Below are positions 22,136 to 31,767 of a stretch of 64,000 bases of DNA, piece by piece (the stretch's first letter is position 1; the number at the start of each line of letters is the position of its first letter). The position numbers were made by a program, and so were the translations under genes. The stretch is from Trichomonas tenax. Its lineage: Eukaryota; Parabasalia; Trichomonadida; Trichomonadidae. The notes under the pieces were generated by a model. It did no database searches and was not told the origin of the DNA. It was given only the letters and a program-made list of their open reading frames with translations. The stretch is taken from contig JALKBU010000064.1 of the NCBI GenBank assembly GCA_023091735.1, forward strand, positions 1-64,000. The letters are read 5' to 3'.

Positions 22136-22781
22136 ATTAATAACTATAGCTGCCGGTACTTGAGAATTCACGCTACACGATCTTGCTAACTTCGATACAA
22201 ATTAGGATGAATCAACCGAAATCATGCATCTTCAAGAGCATTTTTTCCTAATACAATGCTGAAACGCAGCTCAATCTTCGCCAGATTGGTACAAGTTAGG
22301 TAATTAAGGTTTGTCAATGATAGGACAACCAAAAAACAGCACCAAATGCAAAAAGAGTGAATAGCAGTAACATGCAATTCATGTATATTGTACTTGCTGA
22401 ATAATATACAACTTTATAATATATTGAAATTAAAAATTTAATCTTAGACTTTATTTCATTATATTAGTTTTAGAATGATGTCTACAGATCACAGGTAGAG
22501 TTTGGAGGCTTAATTATGCTTCAAAGGGACCGTTTGCCCCTTTTTTCCCTGACTATAGACACAATACCCCTCTATAATTTTGGCTGATTTAACATGGTTT
22601 CTGGCATCAACCAATAACATCTTTTGCGTAAAATATAAAGCATCGATGACTCATACATCATGGAAATCAAATTTCATCAATTTCAAAATCTCAAAAACTC
22701 AATTCTCATGAAGTTCTTTAGAGCAAAAAGATCGAAAATGTTTTCGTGGCTATAAAGAAATGAAATCTCAACAGAAAAAGT

Positions 22782-22790
22782 TCATTTTTC
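22782..22790 (+). promoter_or_regulatory. Inr-like TCATTTTTC of Tubby-like gene
   Basis: Nine bases before the ATG at 22800, separated from it by an A-run. It matches the trichomonad initiator pattern. Confidence 0.5.
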
Positions 22791-22799
22791 AAAAAAAAA

Positions 22800-23747
22800 A
22801 TGTTATCTTCAGATGTTGATGATGATTTTGAGATAGTTATCAGTTCACGTCCAGCGGCAACAGACAATAGGCAGCGCACGCGTAACACTCGTCACACAGG
22901 AAACACGAGAACGAGAACTCGTATTCAAAAAAAAGAAGAACCAAAGGAAGAACCTCCAAAACCTGTTGAACCGCCAAAAAAAGAGCAAAAAATCGTGAAA
23001 CCAAGTGATGATTCAGATGATATTAAAATCCAAGAATTCTCAGAAACATCAGAATCGAATAAAATTCAAGGTCAAGTGGAGCTTTCGTCTGTCCTTATCT
23101 CAGACATAAGTACAAGCCAACCAATGAAAGCAGAAACAGAAGAAACACCAGAAATCACAAATATAAACACTGAAAATCCGAATTTTTCGACTGAATTATG
23201 CACTGGATCTTTCTTTATCGAGCGAGAAAAGAGAAAGACTCATATTAAATCACAAAGATGTTATCAAATTAAATCTAAAGAAAAACTTGTAATGGTTGCG
23301 AAAGATCACGGTTTGATAATACCAGACGTTTACCTCAATGAAGGTGATGAAGTTCACATAAAGTCACAAATATATAAATACAAGATGACGACAAATCTCA
23401 AAAAGAATAATTACAAGATATTTCATGGAAACCAAGAAGTGGGATCGATTAATTTCGATACTGAGTACGCAGACACTGTAGGACCAAGGAAACTCACAGT
23501 TAAATTTGGAGATACAGAATATCACTCGAAACTTCCTAAATATAGGGATGGAAGATGGATTTTACGTTTTGATGGACACTTTACAATAGCTTCAATGAGA
23601 AATGCAATATTGTTAGATGATAAGGAAGAAAAAGTGGTTATAATTCGTAAAATCGCTAAGGATTCATTAGAATTAACTATACATAAGCCAACCCCTATGT
23701 ATATTGTTGCTTGTATTGGGATTTCAAGTTATATTTTCCCAGAATAA
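22800..23747 (+). CDS. Tubby-like C-terminal domain protein
   Basis: A 315-aa protein. Residues 1-125 are charged and disordered (RQRTRNTRHTGNTRTRTR, EEPPKPVEPPKKEQ). From about 130 to the end it follows the Tubby fold. Strands include NNYKIFHG, RKLTVKFG and GRWILRFDG, then FTIASMRNAIL (matching the VKNFQL strand of Tubby). VVIIRKIAKDSLELTI follows, and the buried final helix is PMYIVACIGISSYIF (matching ALQAFAICLSSF). Tubby proteins bind PI(4,5)P2 and often deliver cargo to cilia or flagella, which would suit a flagellate, though that role is inferred. An Inr-like element supports the start. The second Tubby-like gene of the window is at 55014-56753. Confidence 0.72.
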   Translation: MLSSDVDDDFEIVISSRPAATDNRQRTRNTRHTGNTRTRTRIQKKEEPKEEPPKPVEPPKKEQKIVKPSDDSDDIKIQEFSETSESNKIQGQVELSSVLISDISTSQPMKAETEETPEITNINTENPNFSTELCTGSFFIEREKRKTHIKSQRCYQIKSKEKLVMVAKDHGLIIPDVYLNEGDEVHIKSQIYKYKMTTNLKKNNYKIFHGNQEVGSINFDTEYADTVGPRKLTVKFGDTEYHSKLPKYRDGRWILRFDGHFTIASMRNAILLDDKEEKVVIIRKIAKDSLELTIHKPTPMYIVACIGISSYIFPE

Positions 23748-23920
23748 TTATCAACTTATCTTGGCTTAGAAATAGAATCAGTGCTACTATAATCATGTAG
23801 AAAAAGTATTATCGATGTTTATTTTATTTGATATTAATATATGTAAATTTTTTGTTTTGTTTTATTCATTGTTATTTGATCGTATGTATTTGTCTATGAA
23901 ATAATCTATAGTTTTATTAA

Positions 23921-24763
23921 TCAATCATCTCTAGGATCAATTGGATCTTGATTACCTTCATCAACGAAGTCAGGATCCTGGAATTCTGGATCATCTTGGT
24001 CAGCGTTATCGAAGTACTGCAAGATGATATCAATTTCAGTAGAAATTCCAACAACATTATCTTCATCCTTGTTATTAAGTGGATAGAACTGAAGTAAGTT
24101 GAAAGTATCGATCAATTCGCAAATCTTTGTTGTCAGTTTATCGAGTTTTGTACCCTTCTTCACAGCAGCAGCGAGATTCATTGTGTCCATCTCTGTATAT
24201 AAGTCTAAGATGTCCTTCTGTTCGCTGGTGAGAAGATCGCACTTAGAAAGGATGTTAAAATGCGGAATTTCGAGCATTGTCATCGCAGATAAAGCGACAA
24301 GACCGCCACTCAAGAATTTAGATGGGTCGATCATGAACTGCGAATCGAGAAGGAAGACAGCGCACAAGTGATATCCCTTCTCTTGAAGCATTGAAATTAA
24401 TCTTGGAAGAATATTAAGGTGAGAGAAGAGTTCTATCTGTCCGGGAAAGTCTATAAGGAGATAGTCGTACTCATGCTCACCAATTTCTGTGTCAAACCAT
24501 TCATAATCTTTGACAATTTGTTCCATACAATAGATTAAAGCTCCATTTGGTCCATAACCGTATTTATTCATCACTTCCTTGACGTTGATCGCCTCTCTGA
24601 TATCGATTACTGGATCGTAGAACAACTCGTCGGCGGCCGGATCGAGATTCACGCAGTGAACGACTCTTTTGATAGTCTCATAGTGGTCGGCCATCCTCCT
24701 GATGTAAGTCGACTTTCCGGAGCCGGCCGGACCCATCACGATCTGGGCAAAGCGCGTGGACAT
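23921..24763 (-). CDS. GPN3: GPN-loop GTPase 3
   Basis: A 280-aa GPN-loop GTPase, the usual family length. The P-loop is GPAGSGKSTY, followed by VNLDPAADELFYDP and IREAINVKEVM. The diagnostic loop is GPNGALIYC. Also seen are DFPGQIELFSH (G3), FLLDSQF, and SKCDLL at the G4 position, where family members have (T/N)KxD. An acidic C-terminus follows. LDSQFMIDPSKFLSGGLVALSAM matches GPN3 better than GPN1 or GPN2. GPN proteins act in the cytoplasm to assemble and import RNA polymerase II. An Inr-like TCACTTTTC ends one base before the ATG, fixing the start. It is convergent with the Tubby-like gene, with a 173-bp gap. Confidence 0.93.
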   Translation of the reverse strand: MSTRFAQIVMGPAGSGKSTYIRRMADHYETIKRVVHCVNLDPAADELFYDPVIDIREAINVKEVMNKYGYGPNGALIYCMEQIVKDYEWFDTEIGEHEYDYLLIDFPGQIELFSHLNILPRLISMLQEKGYHLCAVFLLDSQFMIDPSKFLSGGLVALSAMTMLEIPHFNILSKCDLLTSEQKDILDLYTEMDTMNLAAAVKKGTKLDKLTTKICELIDTFNLLQFYPLNNKDEDNVVGISTEIDIILQYFDNADQDDPEFQDPDFVDEGNQDPIDPRDD

Positions 24764-24772
24764 GAAAAGTGA
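24764..24772 (-). promoter_or_regulatory. Inr-like TCACTTTTC of GPN3
   Basis: On the minus strand TCACTTTTC directly abuts the ATG, implying an almost leaderless mRNA. The rest of 24773-25263 is spacer with no credible gene. Confidence 0.6.
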
Positions 24773-25263
24773 CTAATTTGCTCAAAGACAAAAATGGTTC
24801 TTTAACTATACAGCAGCATTCTGCTCCCTGTGAAAATAGATCTTGTCCGAGCAATATCGAAAAATAAACTATTTGTCGATTGATTTGATCATCATTCAAC
24901 AAACCCTTTATTTTCACGCTTTTGCTGACTAATATAAAGCCTATCATGTAATGGTGGTGTGTTGTTATCACATGAATTCATGATGATGTGTTCGATAATT
25001 AAAATTATTATTGGAATCAATTTGTTTCACAAACTCAGAACCAACGCATACATAAGCTATAAAATCATTAGGCGTTGTGTTTGTAAGATAATCCTGTTCA
25101 TTTTCGATAGAATCATGAGGTGATGCAAAAAGTTATGCTGAAGATTCAATTAAAATTGAAGGATATCATATATCAGTGAATTGCTGCATATCTGATTGTG
25201 TAAATAGCAAATATGATTTAGCAATAGGATAAAAAAAACTAAAATAGAACAAACAAAATGAAA

Positions 25264-26454
25264 TCATGGTTGTTGCGCGGCTACGGTTGATGAGAATTCT
25301 TCGCGTCTTCTTGGAAACGTGTTCTTGAAGTCGAATACTACTCCAATGATACAAATAATGAGGACTACGACGTTTATTGCAATCACCACACCGAATAGGG
25401 CCTTAATTGAGTTAGGCCGCTGGTAAGCTGGTGGCATGATGCATCTTTCTGGTAATAAATCTTCGAAAGGAATAGTGAAAGAATACGTTGTTGCCCACTT
25501 CACATTCGGATATATTTTATTTACTAAATGGTCACCTTCTGATGTTGGATTGTCATCTATTTCACCGCTGATGCTTTTGAATGTGCTACTTCGCATATCG
25601 AACAAGTTTGATCCGCATTTAATGAAGTAAATACCATTGATTTTACAATCCACAAGATTATGGAAGATAATAGCACTACTGGTGTGTTTACATGAGAGTA
25701 TATATATTCCGGAATACAAACCACGTCGAATACCATTTAATTTTAATAATGAATCACCAGTGTTGTTAGAAATAACTAAAGTGTATAGGTGGAACCTTAT
25801 ACCAATGATATCAAATGATGAAATTGCTGTTGGAGCACACGATTGTGTAACATTAAAGTGATAAAATCCAATAACTTTATCTTCATTGCAAGATGAGAAT
25901 ATTGCGGCATCTCCTGATGAATTTCCTGGTGTTCTGAACATAGTTCCGAATCTATTATCATCCATTTGAGTGTTATAATTGGAAAGAAAATGTCCGCGTT
26001 TTTCTGATGAACAAGAGTCGCAGCAGACTCTACTTAACTTTGCATTCTTAAATCTAAGGTACAAGCAGCCTCCTTCTTGAGGAGAAAAGCAATTTTGAAA
26101 ATTAGAATTCGAAACATTGATATTTGTGCCATCTATATATGACTGCGATTCAGCGATGATTGCAGTGAACTTGAAATCAGTGAAAGTAGCTAAATATATT
26201 GTAATATCTAAAGGATGCATTATTAAAAAACGAAGAGGATTAAGAATTGTTGATTGGAAAGTAATGCTTGAATGGATTGCTGGCGAAACTGAATTAGTAA
26301 AAGTTGATTTTGTTAAAAATAATTTTCGTTGATTATAAAATAAAGGCGAAAATATGTTTTGAACTCTCAAATTGGCCGCGGTGATGCTTCTTCCGACCAA
26401 AAGAGGCGATTTAGAGATATGTGACAATTTTAAAGAAAACAGAGAAATATTCAT
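25264..26454 (-). CDS. Beta-helix surface protein with C-terminal TM anchor
   Basis: About 396 aa. It has repeated Ser/Asn/Ile-rich short strands with NxF and Cys pairs (NSNFQNCFSPQEGGCLYLRF, CCDSCSSEKRGHFLSN) typical of right-handed parallel beta-helix (Pmp-like) proteins of trichomonads. One strong membrane helix lies at about residues 350-375 (ALFGVVIAINVVVLIICIIG). A short cytosolic tail follows (FKNTFPRRREEFSS). The expected topology is type I, with the helix exposed at the surface. No classic signal peptide is seen; the N-terminus MNISLFSLKLSHISKSPLLVG resembles that of other family members. The ATG at 26454 lies only 65 bp from that of the divergent FANCL gene. Adhesion or coat function is inference. 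Confidence 0.72.
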   Translation of the reverse strand: MNISLFSLKLSHISKSPLLVGRSITAANLRVQNIFSPLFYNQRKLFLTKSTFTNSVSPAIHSSITFQSTILNPLRFLIMHPLDITIYLATFTDFKFTAIIAESQSYIDGTNINVSNSNFQNCFSPQEGGCLYLRFKNAKLSRVCCDSCSSEKRGHFLSNYNTQMDDNRFGTMFRTPGNSSGDAAIFSSCNEDKVIGFYHFNVTQSCAPTAISSFDIIGIRFHLYTLVISNNTGDSLLKLNGIRRGLYSGIYILSCKHTSSAIIFHNLVDCKINGIYFIKCGSNLFDMRSSTFKSISGEIDDNPTSEGDHLVNKIYPNVKWATTYSFTIPFEDLLPERCIMPPAYQRPNSIKALFGVVIAINVVVLIICIIGVVFDFKNTFPRRREEFSSTVAAQQP

Positions 26455-26519
26455 CAATACAAAAAAATAAATTTAATTTTCTTTTTGAGATTTGTTTTTG
26501 TTATGCTTATAGTGTAAAT

Positions 26520-27599
26520 ATGTCATATTTAATGTCGAGATTTATAATTGTTCCTGATCAGCAAAATAAAAACCTAAGCGTATGCATTATGACGTTCAAC
26601 AACGAGGATTATATATGCAGGACCTCTAAAAATCCGATTTACTTTGATGCAGAGCCAAAATTTGCGAATTTAATTTCAGGAAAAGAGCAATTCATTAAAA
26701 CAGAACTCGAGCGTTCTAAAACTATCGATATTTTCTATAAGCAGCTTTATGACTTAATATTACAGCTCAATCCCGTTATTAAAAGGGATCAAAATAATAT
26801 TTCGACTTCTTATTATAAAAGAGTCATTCAAGATATAGATGCTATAGGATGGGACAAAGTTATGCGTGTTGATGTCACTTTATCTAATTTTGATGTTGTT
26901 TTACTCGATGTTTTTAATAGAAAGATCGAATTTAGATTTGATTTGCCTTCAACATTTCCTTATTCTGCACCAATAGTTACAACAAATCTTCCTATAACGC
27001 TTAATTATGACTGGGACTCTCAAACATCGAAATTGTCATCAATAATCGACCAATATAAGCAAGAATTACCAAAACTCAACAAGCTATGGGAGCAGCTTGA
27101 AGATCTCGACAAAAATACAATTGTTATTGATCCTCATGTTCCAACTTTGAATTGTTGCATGAGATTAATATATATTAACCCACAAGTCTGGGTGCAGATA
27201 GAAGTGAGACCCAATAGACCTGAATTTTGTCCAATCGTTAAATTTAAAGGATCAGAGAAAGTCAAATCTGAATTTCAACATCGATTTGATGATAATATAA
27301 GTCAATGGGATATGAAAAAGTCAATAAGAGAGAATTTACAAACGATTATTGGTGTTGAATTCGCTCGAAAGACAGTTAATGAAAATCAAATTGAAATCGA
27401 ATGTCCTATTTGTTTCTGCGAAAGATTTGGTGGAGAATTACCTGATATTGTGTGTGAAAATCCATCATGTGCAAAGCATTATCACAAATCTTGTTTGTTA
27501 GATTGGCTTCGAGAAAATAGAAAATTAGAAAGCACTTCACACTATATATTTGGAACATGTCCTAACTGTGGAACTAAGATACACGTTAACAATTACTAA
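26520..27599 (+). CDS. FANCL: FANCL-type E3 ubiquitin ligase
   Basis: About 359 aa, close to FANCL length. The N-terminal and central parts resemble the ELF and UBC-RWD-like regions (for example IEFRFDLPSTFPYSAPI and WEQLEDLDKN). The C-terminal RING matches FANCL closely: ECPICF, then DIVCENPSCAKHYHKSCLL, WLRENRK and FGTCPNC. FANCL monoubiquitinates FANCD2/FANCI during interstrand crosslink repair in the nucleus. The ATG at 26520 (MSYLMSRF) is the first plausible start; the frame is open further upstream but without an ATG. It is divergent from the surface-protein gene across 65 bp, so the promoters must overlap. Confidence 0.85.
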   Translation: MSYLMSRFIIVPDQQNKNLSVCIMTFNNEDYICRTSKNPIYFDAEPKFANLISGKEQFIKTELERSKTIDIFYKQLYDLILQLNPVIKRDQNNISTSYYKRVIQDIDAIGWDKVMRVDVTLSNFDVVLLDVFNRKIEFRFDLPSTFPYSAPIVTTNLPITLNYDWDSQTSKLSSIIDQYKQELPKLNKLWEQLEDLDKNTIVIDPHVPTLNCCMRLIYINPQVWVQIEVRPNRPEFCPIVKFKGSEKVKSEFQHRFDDNISQWDMKKSIRENLQTIIGVEFARKTVNENQIEIECPICFCERFGGELPDIVCENPSCAKHYHKSCLLDWLRENRKLESTSHYIFGTCPNCGTKIHVNNY

Positions 27600-27687
27600 T
27601 TCACAATATTATTAATTTGTGTTTGTTTGTAATAAAATATATATAAATAATAAAGTGTTTAATAACAGTCTAAAGTATTGAACATAA

Positions 27688-28545
27688 TTACTCCTTCTTT
27701 TCTTCCTCCTCACCTAAATTCTCGAGTTTATCGAGAGCTTCTTGGATTTTTTGTGCTTGTTGATCTATGATCTGCTGAAGGTACTGAATGTTGTCATTCT
27801 CCTTCTTCTGAATCTTTTCGAATTTACGCTGATTCTTACGCATCTCTTTTTCTTCATTTTTGATTTTCTCTTCGATAGATTTTCTGATATTTTCTAATTC
27901 ATCTGGCTTATCATGAATGATTTTAAGTTGTTTTGTTGCGTAGTTCCTTAATTCACTCTTGTTATATGCAAATAATTTTTCTGTTAAGCCATCTATCTCA
28001 GCTTGAAGGCCATCAATGCAAGCTTCATTTGCTTTAGTTGAAGCTGCTTGTTTCTTCAAACGATTAAGTTCCATTTCAATAATTGCTTCTTTATCTTTCA
28101 TTGTTTTGATTCCTTGGGCTAAACGTTTTTGCTCAAGATAGTACATCTGAATTTCTATTTGAAGTTCCTTAGAAATTGCGAGTTTATCACTTTTTTGGAT
28201 TTCATCGAGTTGTTTTTTCCTTTCATTTAACGAATTTTGGAGTGACTCTGCTGTTTTCTCGAGCGATGCAAGTTGATTTTTGGTGGCAGTCTTAATATTT
28301 CTATTATCCTGTGAAAGAGTGTAAACACTTTTGATTTGGTTATTGCGATCTTTAATCAGAGACTTCATGTAAGCCGTTTTTGATTTCAATTGTTTCCTTT
28401 CTAAGTCTAATTGCTGTGTTTTTAATTTGATATTGCAAATTTCGTCCTGTGTTATCCTAGAACCTCCTTCTTTTGGGGAGTTAAGGTCAGGCAGGCGAGA
28501 TGTCCTGTCTGAAGTTAACGACGTCTTGGCACGCGATTGTGTCAT
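27688..28545 (-). CDS. Coiled-coil protein
   Basis: 285 aa. The first about 40 residues are Ser/Thr/Arg-rich and disordered. Then an almost unbroken coiled coil runs from about 45 to 275 (DLERKQLKSKTAYMKSLIKD, LEKTAESLQNSLNERKKQ, KNEEKEMRKNQRKFEKIQKK), ending in an acidic tail (LGEEEEKKE). It resembles cytoskeletal or axonemal coiled-coil proteins, but no family is assignable. An Inr-like TCACTTTTC lies 21 bases upstream of the ATG, supporting the start. Three TTTACAYGAC-type motifs lie further upstream. Confidence 0.7.
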   Translation of the reverse strand: MTQSRAKTSLTSDRTSRLPDLNSPKEGGSRITQDEICNIKLKTQQLDLERKQLKSKTAYMKSLIKDRNNQIKSVYTLSQDNRNIKTATKNQLASLEKTAESLQNSLNERKKQLDEIQKSDKLAISKELQIEIQMYYLEQKRLAQGIKTMKDKEAIIEMELNRLKKQAASTKANEACIDGLQAEIDGLTEKLFAYNKSELRNYATKQLKIIHDKPDELENIRKSIEEKIKNEEKEMRKNQRKFEKIQKKENDNIQYLQQIIDQQAQKIQEALDKLENLGEEEEKKE

Positions 28546-28565
28546 CAAATTAACGAATATATGCT

Positions 28566-28574
28566 GAAAAGTGA
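28566..28574 (-). promoter_or_regulatory. Inr-like TCACTTTTC of coiled-coil gene
   Basis: Reads TCACTTTTC on the minus strand, 21 bases before the ATG at 28545. TTTACACGAC repeats follow at about 28583, 28667 and 28708. Confidence 0.5.
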
Positions 28575-29702
28575 CATCGGATATTTGTCGTGTAAACTGG
28601 ATTTGACGAAAAATGGCAAAACATTAATCATGTAAATTCAATTTGGAAAAGTGATATTGATATATGTCGTGTAAATATTTTACATGGCAATAGATTTTTT
28701 GAGATTTTGTCGTGTAAATTAATAATTGTGTCACTTTTATTTGTAAACCCAAAAAAGAGACAAACCTTGAAAATCGAAATCGGAACACCAATCTTTGCAC
28801 ACATGTTTGCATAGTCCTATATATGCTATATTATAAATAGTAGAGGAAAATAAGAAAGTCAAAGATTTGAGAAAAGCCTATTTTACAGTTCAAAAAATAA
28901 AGTTGGTATTTCGGCTGAAAGATTATATTTTGAAAAAATTGATTGGAAAACTTCCGATAAATGAGAAACTTAATAAGCAAAAACTCACAAATATTGGTAA
29001 TATATATTATTCTAGAGAAAAAAGGTCCAGTAGCCATGGCCACTAATGAGAATCTGATCAATGAAATTAGGAAATTCATCAAATACTTAAATTTCTTCAT
29101 GAAAACCTTATTAGATCTGACAGAATGGTTAACCTTATCATTACATTGGAACTATGTTCGAACCTTGATTGCAATCATCTCTTTTTTTCTTTTTTATCTA
29201 GATTCGATTGATATACGCTTAATTGGGAAAATATTGATATCATATTGTTTACTTCTATAACCAGATCAGATTGATATCATTTAACATTGCTCACACTATT
29301 TTCATTGTTAGTGTCGATTCAATTTTAATTCATTTAACATAAAAAAAACCAATTATGGAATGAAACATATAAAATAATATAATTATGTTAAATTTAACCT
29401 ACATAAGCATTCCAAAATGCTTAAAGTCGAGAAACAATGATTTCAATTTCGTTATAAATAGAATAGAGCTCACTTAAAAGCCAAGTACGCTGATCTCCTA
29501 TATGTAATCTACTATAGTCTACATTTTAATTGCCTTTTCCAACAAAATTGCACGCTGAAACTCAATACCGAAGAGAAATAAAAATCTGACTTTACAAATG
29601 AAAAAATTTGCCAATTTTACAATAATCGCTGTAAAGGGTAATTTTTGATAAGTTATTTTACATATGCATGATATGCCGATATAAAATAAACCATTTTTGA
29701 CG
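28575..29702. other. Spacer with repeated GTCGTGTAAA motifs
   Basis: Between the divergent coiled-coil and HP1-like genes. GTCGTGTAAA occurs three times within 130 bp (28583-28715), next to a plain TCACTTTTA at about 28733. Overlapping opposite-strand ORFs at 28831-29260 lack any family resemblance. Nothing else is recognised. Confidence 0.45.
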
Positions 29703-29805
29703 TTTCAGTGCTTTTTGCGGTTATTGTAAACAGGCATGCTCTAATATTTGATCGATAGCATCACAATAGTATTTAAAAGCTATAGAACCATCAAAGTATT
29801 CAAGT
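29703..29805 (+). promoter_or_regulatory. Conserved upstream module, copy 1
   Basis: Shares long blocks with 49900-50010: TTTTTGCGGTTA, then TAGCATC, CAATAGTAT and TAAAAGCTAT, then a WTCAAAR..ATTCAA tail. It ends about 40 bp before the HP1-like ATG. The other copy precedes an unrelated transporter gene. Confidence 0.6.
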
Positions 29806-29846
29806 TTTGGTTGACCCACTTCTCTAAAAAGTGCCAAATTTCGCAG

Positions 29847-30254
29847 ATGTCAGATTCTTCGAGCGAGTCCGATGCTGGCGATTACGGAAAGACGTATGAA
29901 GTCGAGAAAATCATCGGAGAAAGAATGAATGGCAGCAAAAAGGAATTTAAAGTTCTTTGGAAAGGATATAAATCAAGTGAAGCAACTTGGGAGCCGATTG
30001 AACATCTAAAAGATGCAAGACAGAAACTTAGAGAATGGAGATCAAAGAAATTCCAAAATTCTGTTAAAGTTTCTAAGCCAATCAACGTATCAGCAGTTGT
30101 TGGTGCTAGAAAGACACCTGATGGCGTAATATATTCTGTCATTGGAAGAGGATATCATGACATCAAGGAAATTCCTAGCAAAGTTGCTATTGAACAACAT
30201 CCACAAAGAGTCATTGATTACTACATTGAAAATGACAGTAAAATTGTCGAGTAA
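29847..30254 (+). CDS. HP1-like chromodomain and chromoshadow protein
   Basis: 135 aa. A chromodomain covers about residues 15-65, with YEVEKIIGERMNG, FKVLWKGYKSSEATWEPIEHL and aromatic-cage positions Tyr, Trp and Trp. After a short hinge, residues about 85-132 (VGARKTPDGVIYSVIGRG, EIPSKVAIEQHPQRVIDYY) follow the chromoshadow pattern, including the terminal helix with YYIEN. A chromo plus chromoshadow pair is the HP1 layout: a dimeric reader of methylated H3K9 in heterochromatin. At 135 aa it is a minimal HP1. The start at 29847 gives an acidic Ser-rich N-terminus like other HP1s; an ATG 99 bases upstream would add an unlikely hydrophobic extension. Confidence 0.82.
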   Translation: MSDSSSESDAGDYGKTYEVEKIIGERMNGSKKEFKVLWKGYKSSEATWEPIEHLKDARQKLREWRSKKFQNSVKVSKPINVSAVVGARKTPDGVIYSVIGRGYHDIKEIPSKVAIEQHPQRVIDYYIENDSKIVE

Positions 30255-30705
30255 AAACTAATACATATATATTACAGCAATGCAGTAAGGTTAAATTTAA
30301 GTAAATATAAGTTCGAATTATTCATTCTTGAAATTATCTGGTTCCTATTATGCACATTGTTTTTGTGTTATTTTCCTTATCATATATGGGTTTAATGATC
30401 AATTTCATTGAAATTATATCAAAAAGATTTTACTAATCGAGAATAATCCTTTCTCTTTTTAATCAAGATATGAAAATTGAGATCAGAAGAAATTTAAAAA
30501 GTTAAACATTTATATACTCAAAAAAAATTATATATTTTCTCGAATCAATCATATATTGGTCAAACTTCTAAGGTAATGTTTTGGATTTGAATTGCATTGT
30601 ATTGGTGGTGTATTAATTAAATTAATTATTTTGTAAATTGATACCATTCAAAATGTTTCATGTATATGCTTCTCTTGGATTCTTATGTCTGCTCCTTATG
30701 TTAAT
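30255..30705. other. AT-rich spacer between convergent genes
   Basis: No ORF or motif of note; it presumably holds both 3' ends. Confidence 0.4.
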
Positions 30706-31716
30706 TTAACTGGAGCAAACCAACAAAACCTTTGTGTAATCATTAATTCCTGATTCTTTGATTGTCTGTTTTGGATCAAGCATCCTTCCATCCAACATGA
30801 TATTGAACGGTGGAGCTCTTGCTTCTTTGAATCTGATATGCATTAACAAATCTTCAACCTTTCTAGACGCGGAAATGTAATAAGGAGTATCTGAGCATGT
30901 CTGATGTTGAACAATAACTGTAATTTCATCCCCGTTGAGTTCATTCTCAATACGTTCCAAATAAACTCTTGATTTATTCTTGACACCTGTAGAACCGATA
31001 ATTGCCTGATTTTCTAATATCTTTAAGTTGAAATAGAGCAATTGCGACTTAACTGGGATTCCAGTTCTCTGTGTAATAACTTTTTTGAGATTTTCAACTG
31101 TACTTTGGCGTGCAATAGCGATTGAATAGAGATTTCCTGTACGCGTTTTGATATGCAGTTTGATTGGACCTGTTTCTTTTGGAGTTTCCTCTTTTGGAGC
31201 TTGTTTTGGTGACTTCTCTTTAAATGGTGAAGAAACAGGTAGTTTTACCGGTGTTGCCTTAGCAGCCTTTGCTGGGGCAGCAGGTGTTGTTGTCGCAGTT
31301 TGAACAGGTTTAAGTGTGAACTCTTCAGTTGTTTGATCGGCTGGTTTTTCAACGAATGGTTCTTCTTTTGAGTACAAATGTGGATTCTCTACAACGATTT
31401 TATTGATATGTTCGCTTAATTTTGGGCATTTCCATTCATCAAAAATGGATTGCAATTCCATTAAGTCATCAAAGTTGAACTGTATTTCTTCGTAGCTGCA
31501 CATTTTAATGAATGTCCGGAAGGCTCTCTCTGAGTGAAGATCATTCAAAACGAATTGGTGTTCATTACTTTGAGTGTTTGCTGAGAAAGCCAAAGAAGCG
31601 AAAAACTGCGATGATTCAGCGAATTTGACTGGATCAACGATGTACTTATTTCCATTGTGGATGATTGTGAAGTTGTGTTGTTCATTTCTAACAAGCGGTG
31701 GTGCTGAAATCAACAT
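30706..31716 (-). CDS. BTB-like plus tandem ubiquitin-like domain protein
   Basis: 336 aa. Residues about 15-120 follow a BTB/POZ-like plan (FTIIHNGNKYIVDPVKFAES, FRTFIKMCSYEEIQFNFDD, LSEHINKIV). A Pro/Ala/Lys-rich linker covers about 125-185. Two ubiquitin-like folds follow: about 186-258 (IKLHIKTRTGNLYSIAI, NLKKVITQRTGIPVKSQLL) and 260-336 (ITVIVQHQTC, PPFNIMLDGRMLDPKQTIKE). There is no C-terminal Gly-Gly, so it is not a processed modifier. A role as an adaptor for ubiquitin ligase or proteasome is plausible but inferred. A TGTCACGTTT motif lies 42 bp upstream. Confidence 0.72.
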   Translation of the reverse strand: MLISAPPLVRNEQHNFTIIHNGNKYIVDPVKFAESSQFFASLAFSANTQSNEHQFVLNDLHSERAFRTFIKMCSYEEIQFNFDDLMELQSIFDEWKCPKLSEHINKIVVENPHLYSKEEPFVEKPADQTTEEFTLKPVQTATTTPAAPAKAAKATPVKLPVSSPFKEKSPKQAPKEETPKETGPIKLHIKTRTGNLYSIAIARQSTVENLKKVITQRTGIPVKSQLLYFNLKILENQAIIGSTGVKNKSRVYLERIENELNGDEITVIVQHQTCSDTPYYISASRKVEDLLMHIRFKEARAPPFNIMLDGRMLDPKQTIKESGINDYTKVLLVCSS

Positions 31717-31757
31717 TGTTTATATGGCTAAATTTTGCTTTCAAAATTAAAATATAT

Positions 31758-31767
31758 TGTCACGTTT
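31758..31767. promoter_or_regulatory. TGTCACGTTT motif, BTB/ubiquitin-like gene promoter
   Basis: Fourth copy of the 10-mer, 42 bp upstream of the start at 31716. A GTCATGTAAA motif lies at about 31830. The rest of the spacer to 32222 is AT-rich. Confidence 0.45.

Noticed and set aside
28831..29260. Two overlapping opposite-strand ORFs of about 90-99 codons
   Set aside because: Hydrophobic AT-driven composition, no initiator, no family resemblance.
31081..31716. Polyubiquitin-like reading of the BTB/ubiquitin-like gene
   Set aside because: The two ubiquitin-like folds are too divergent and lack the terminal Gly-Gly.
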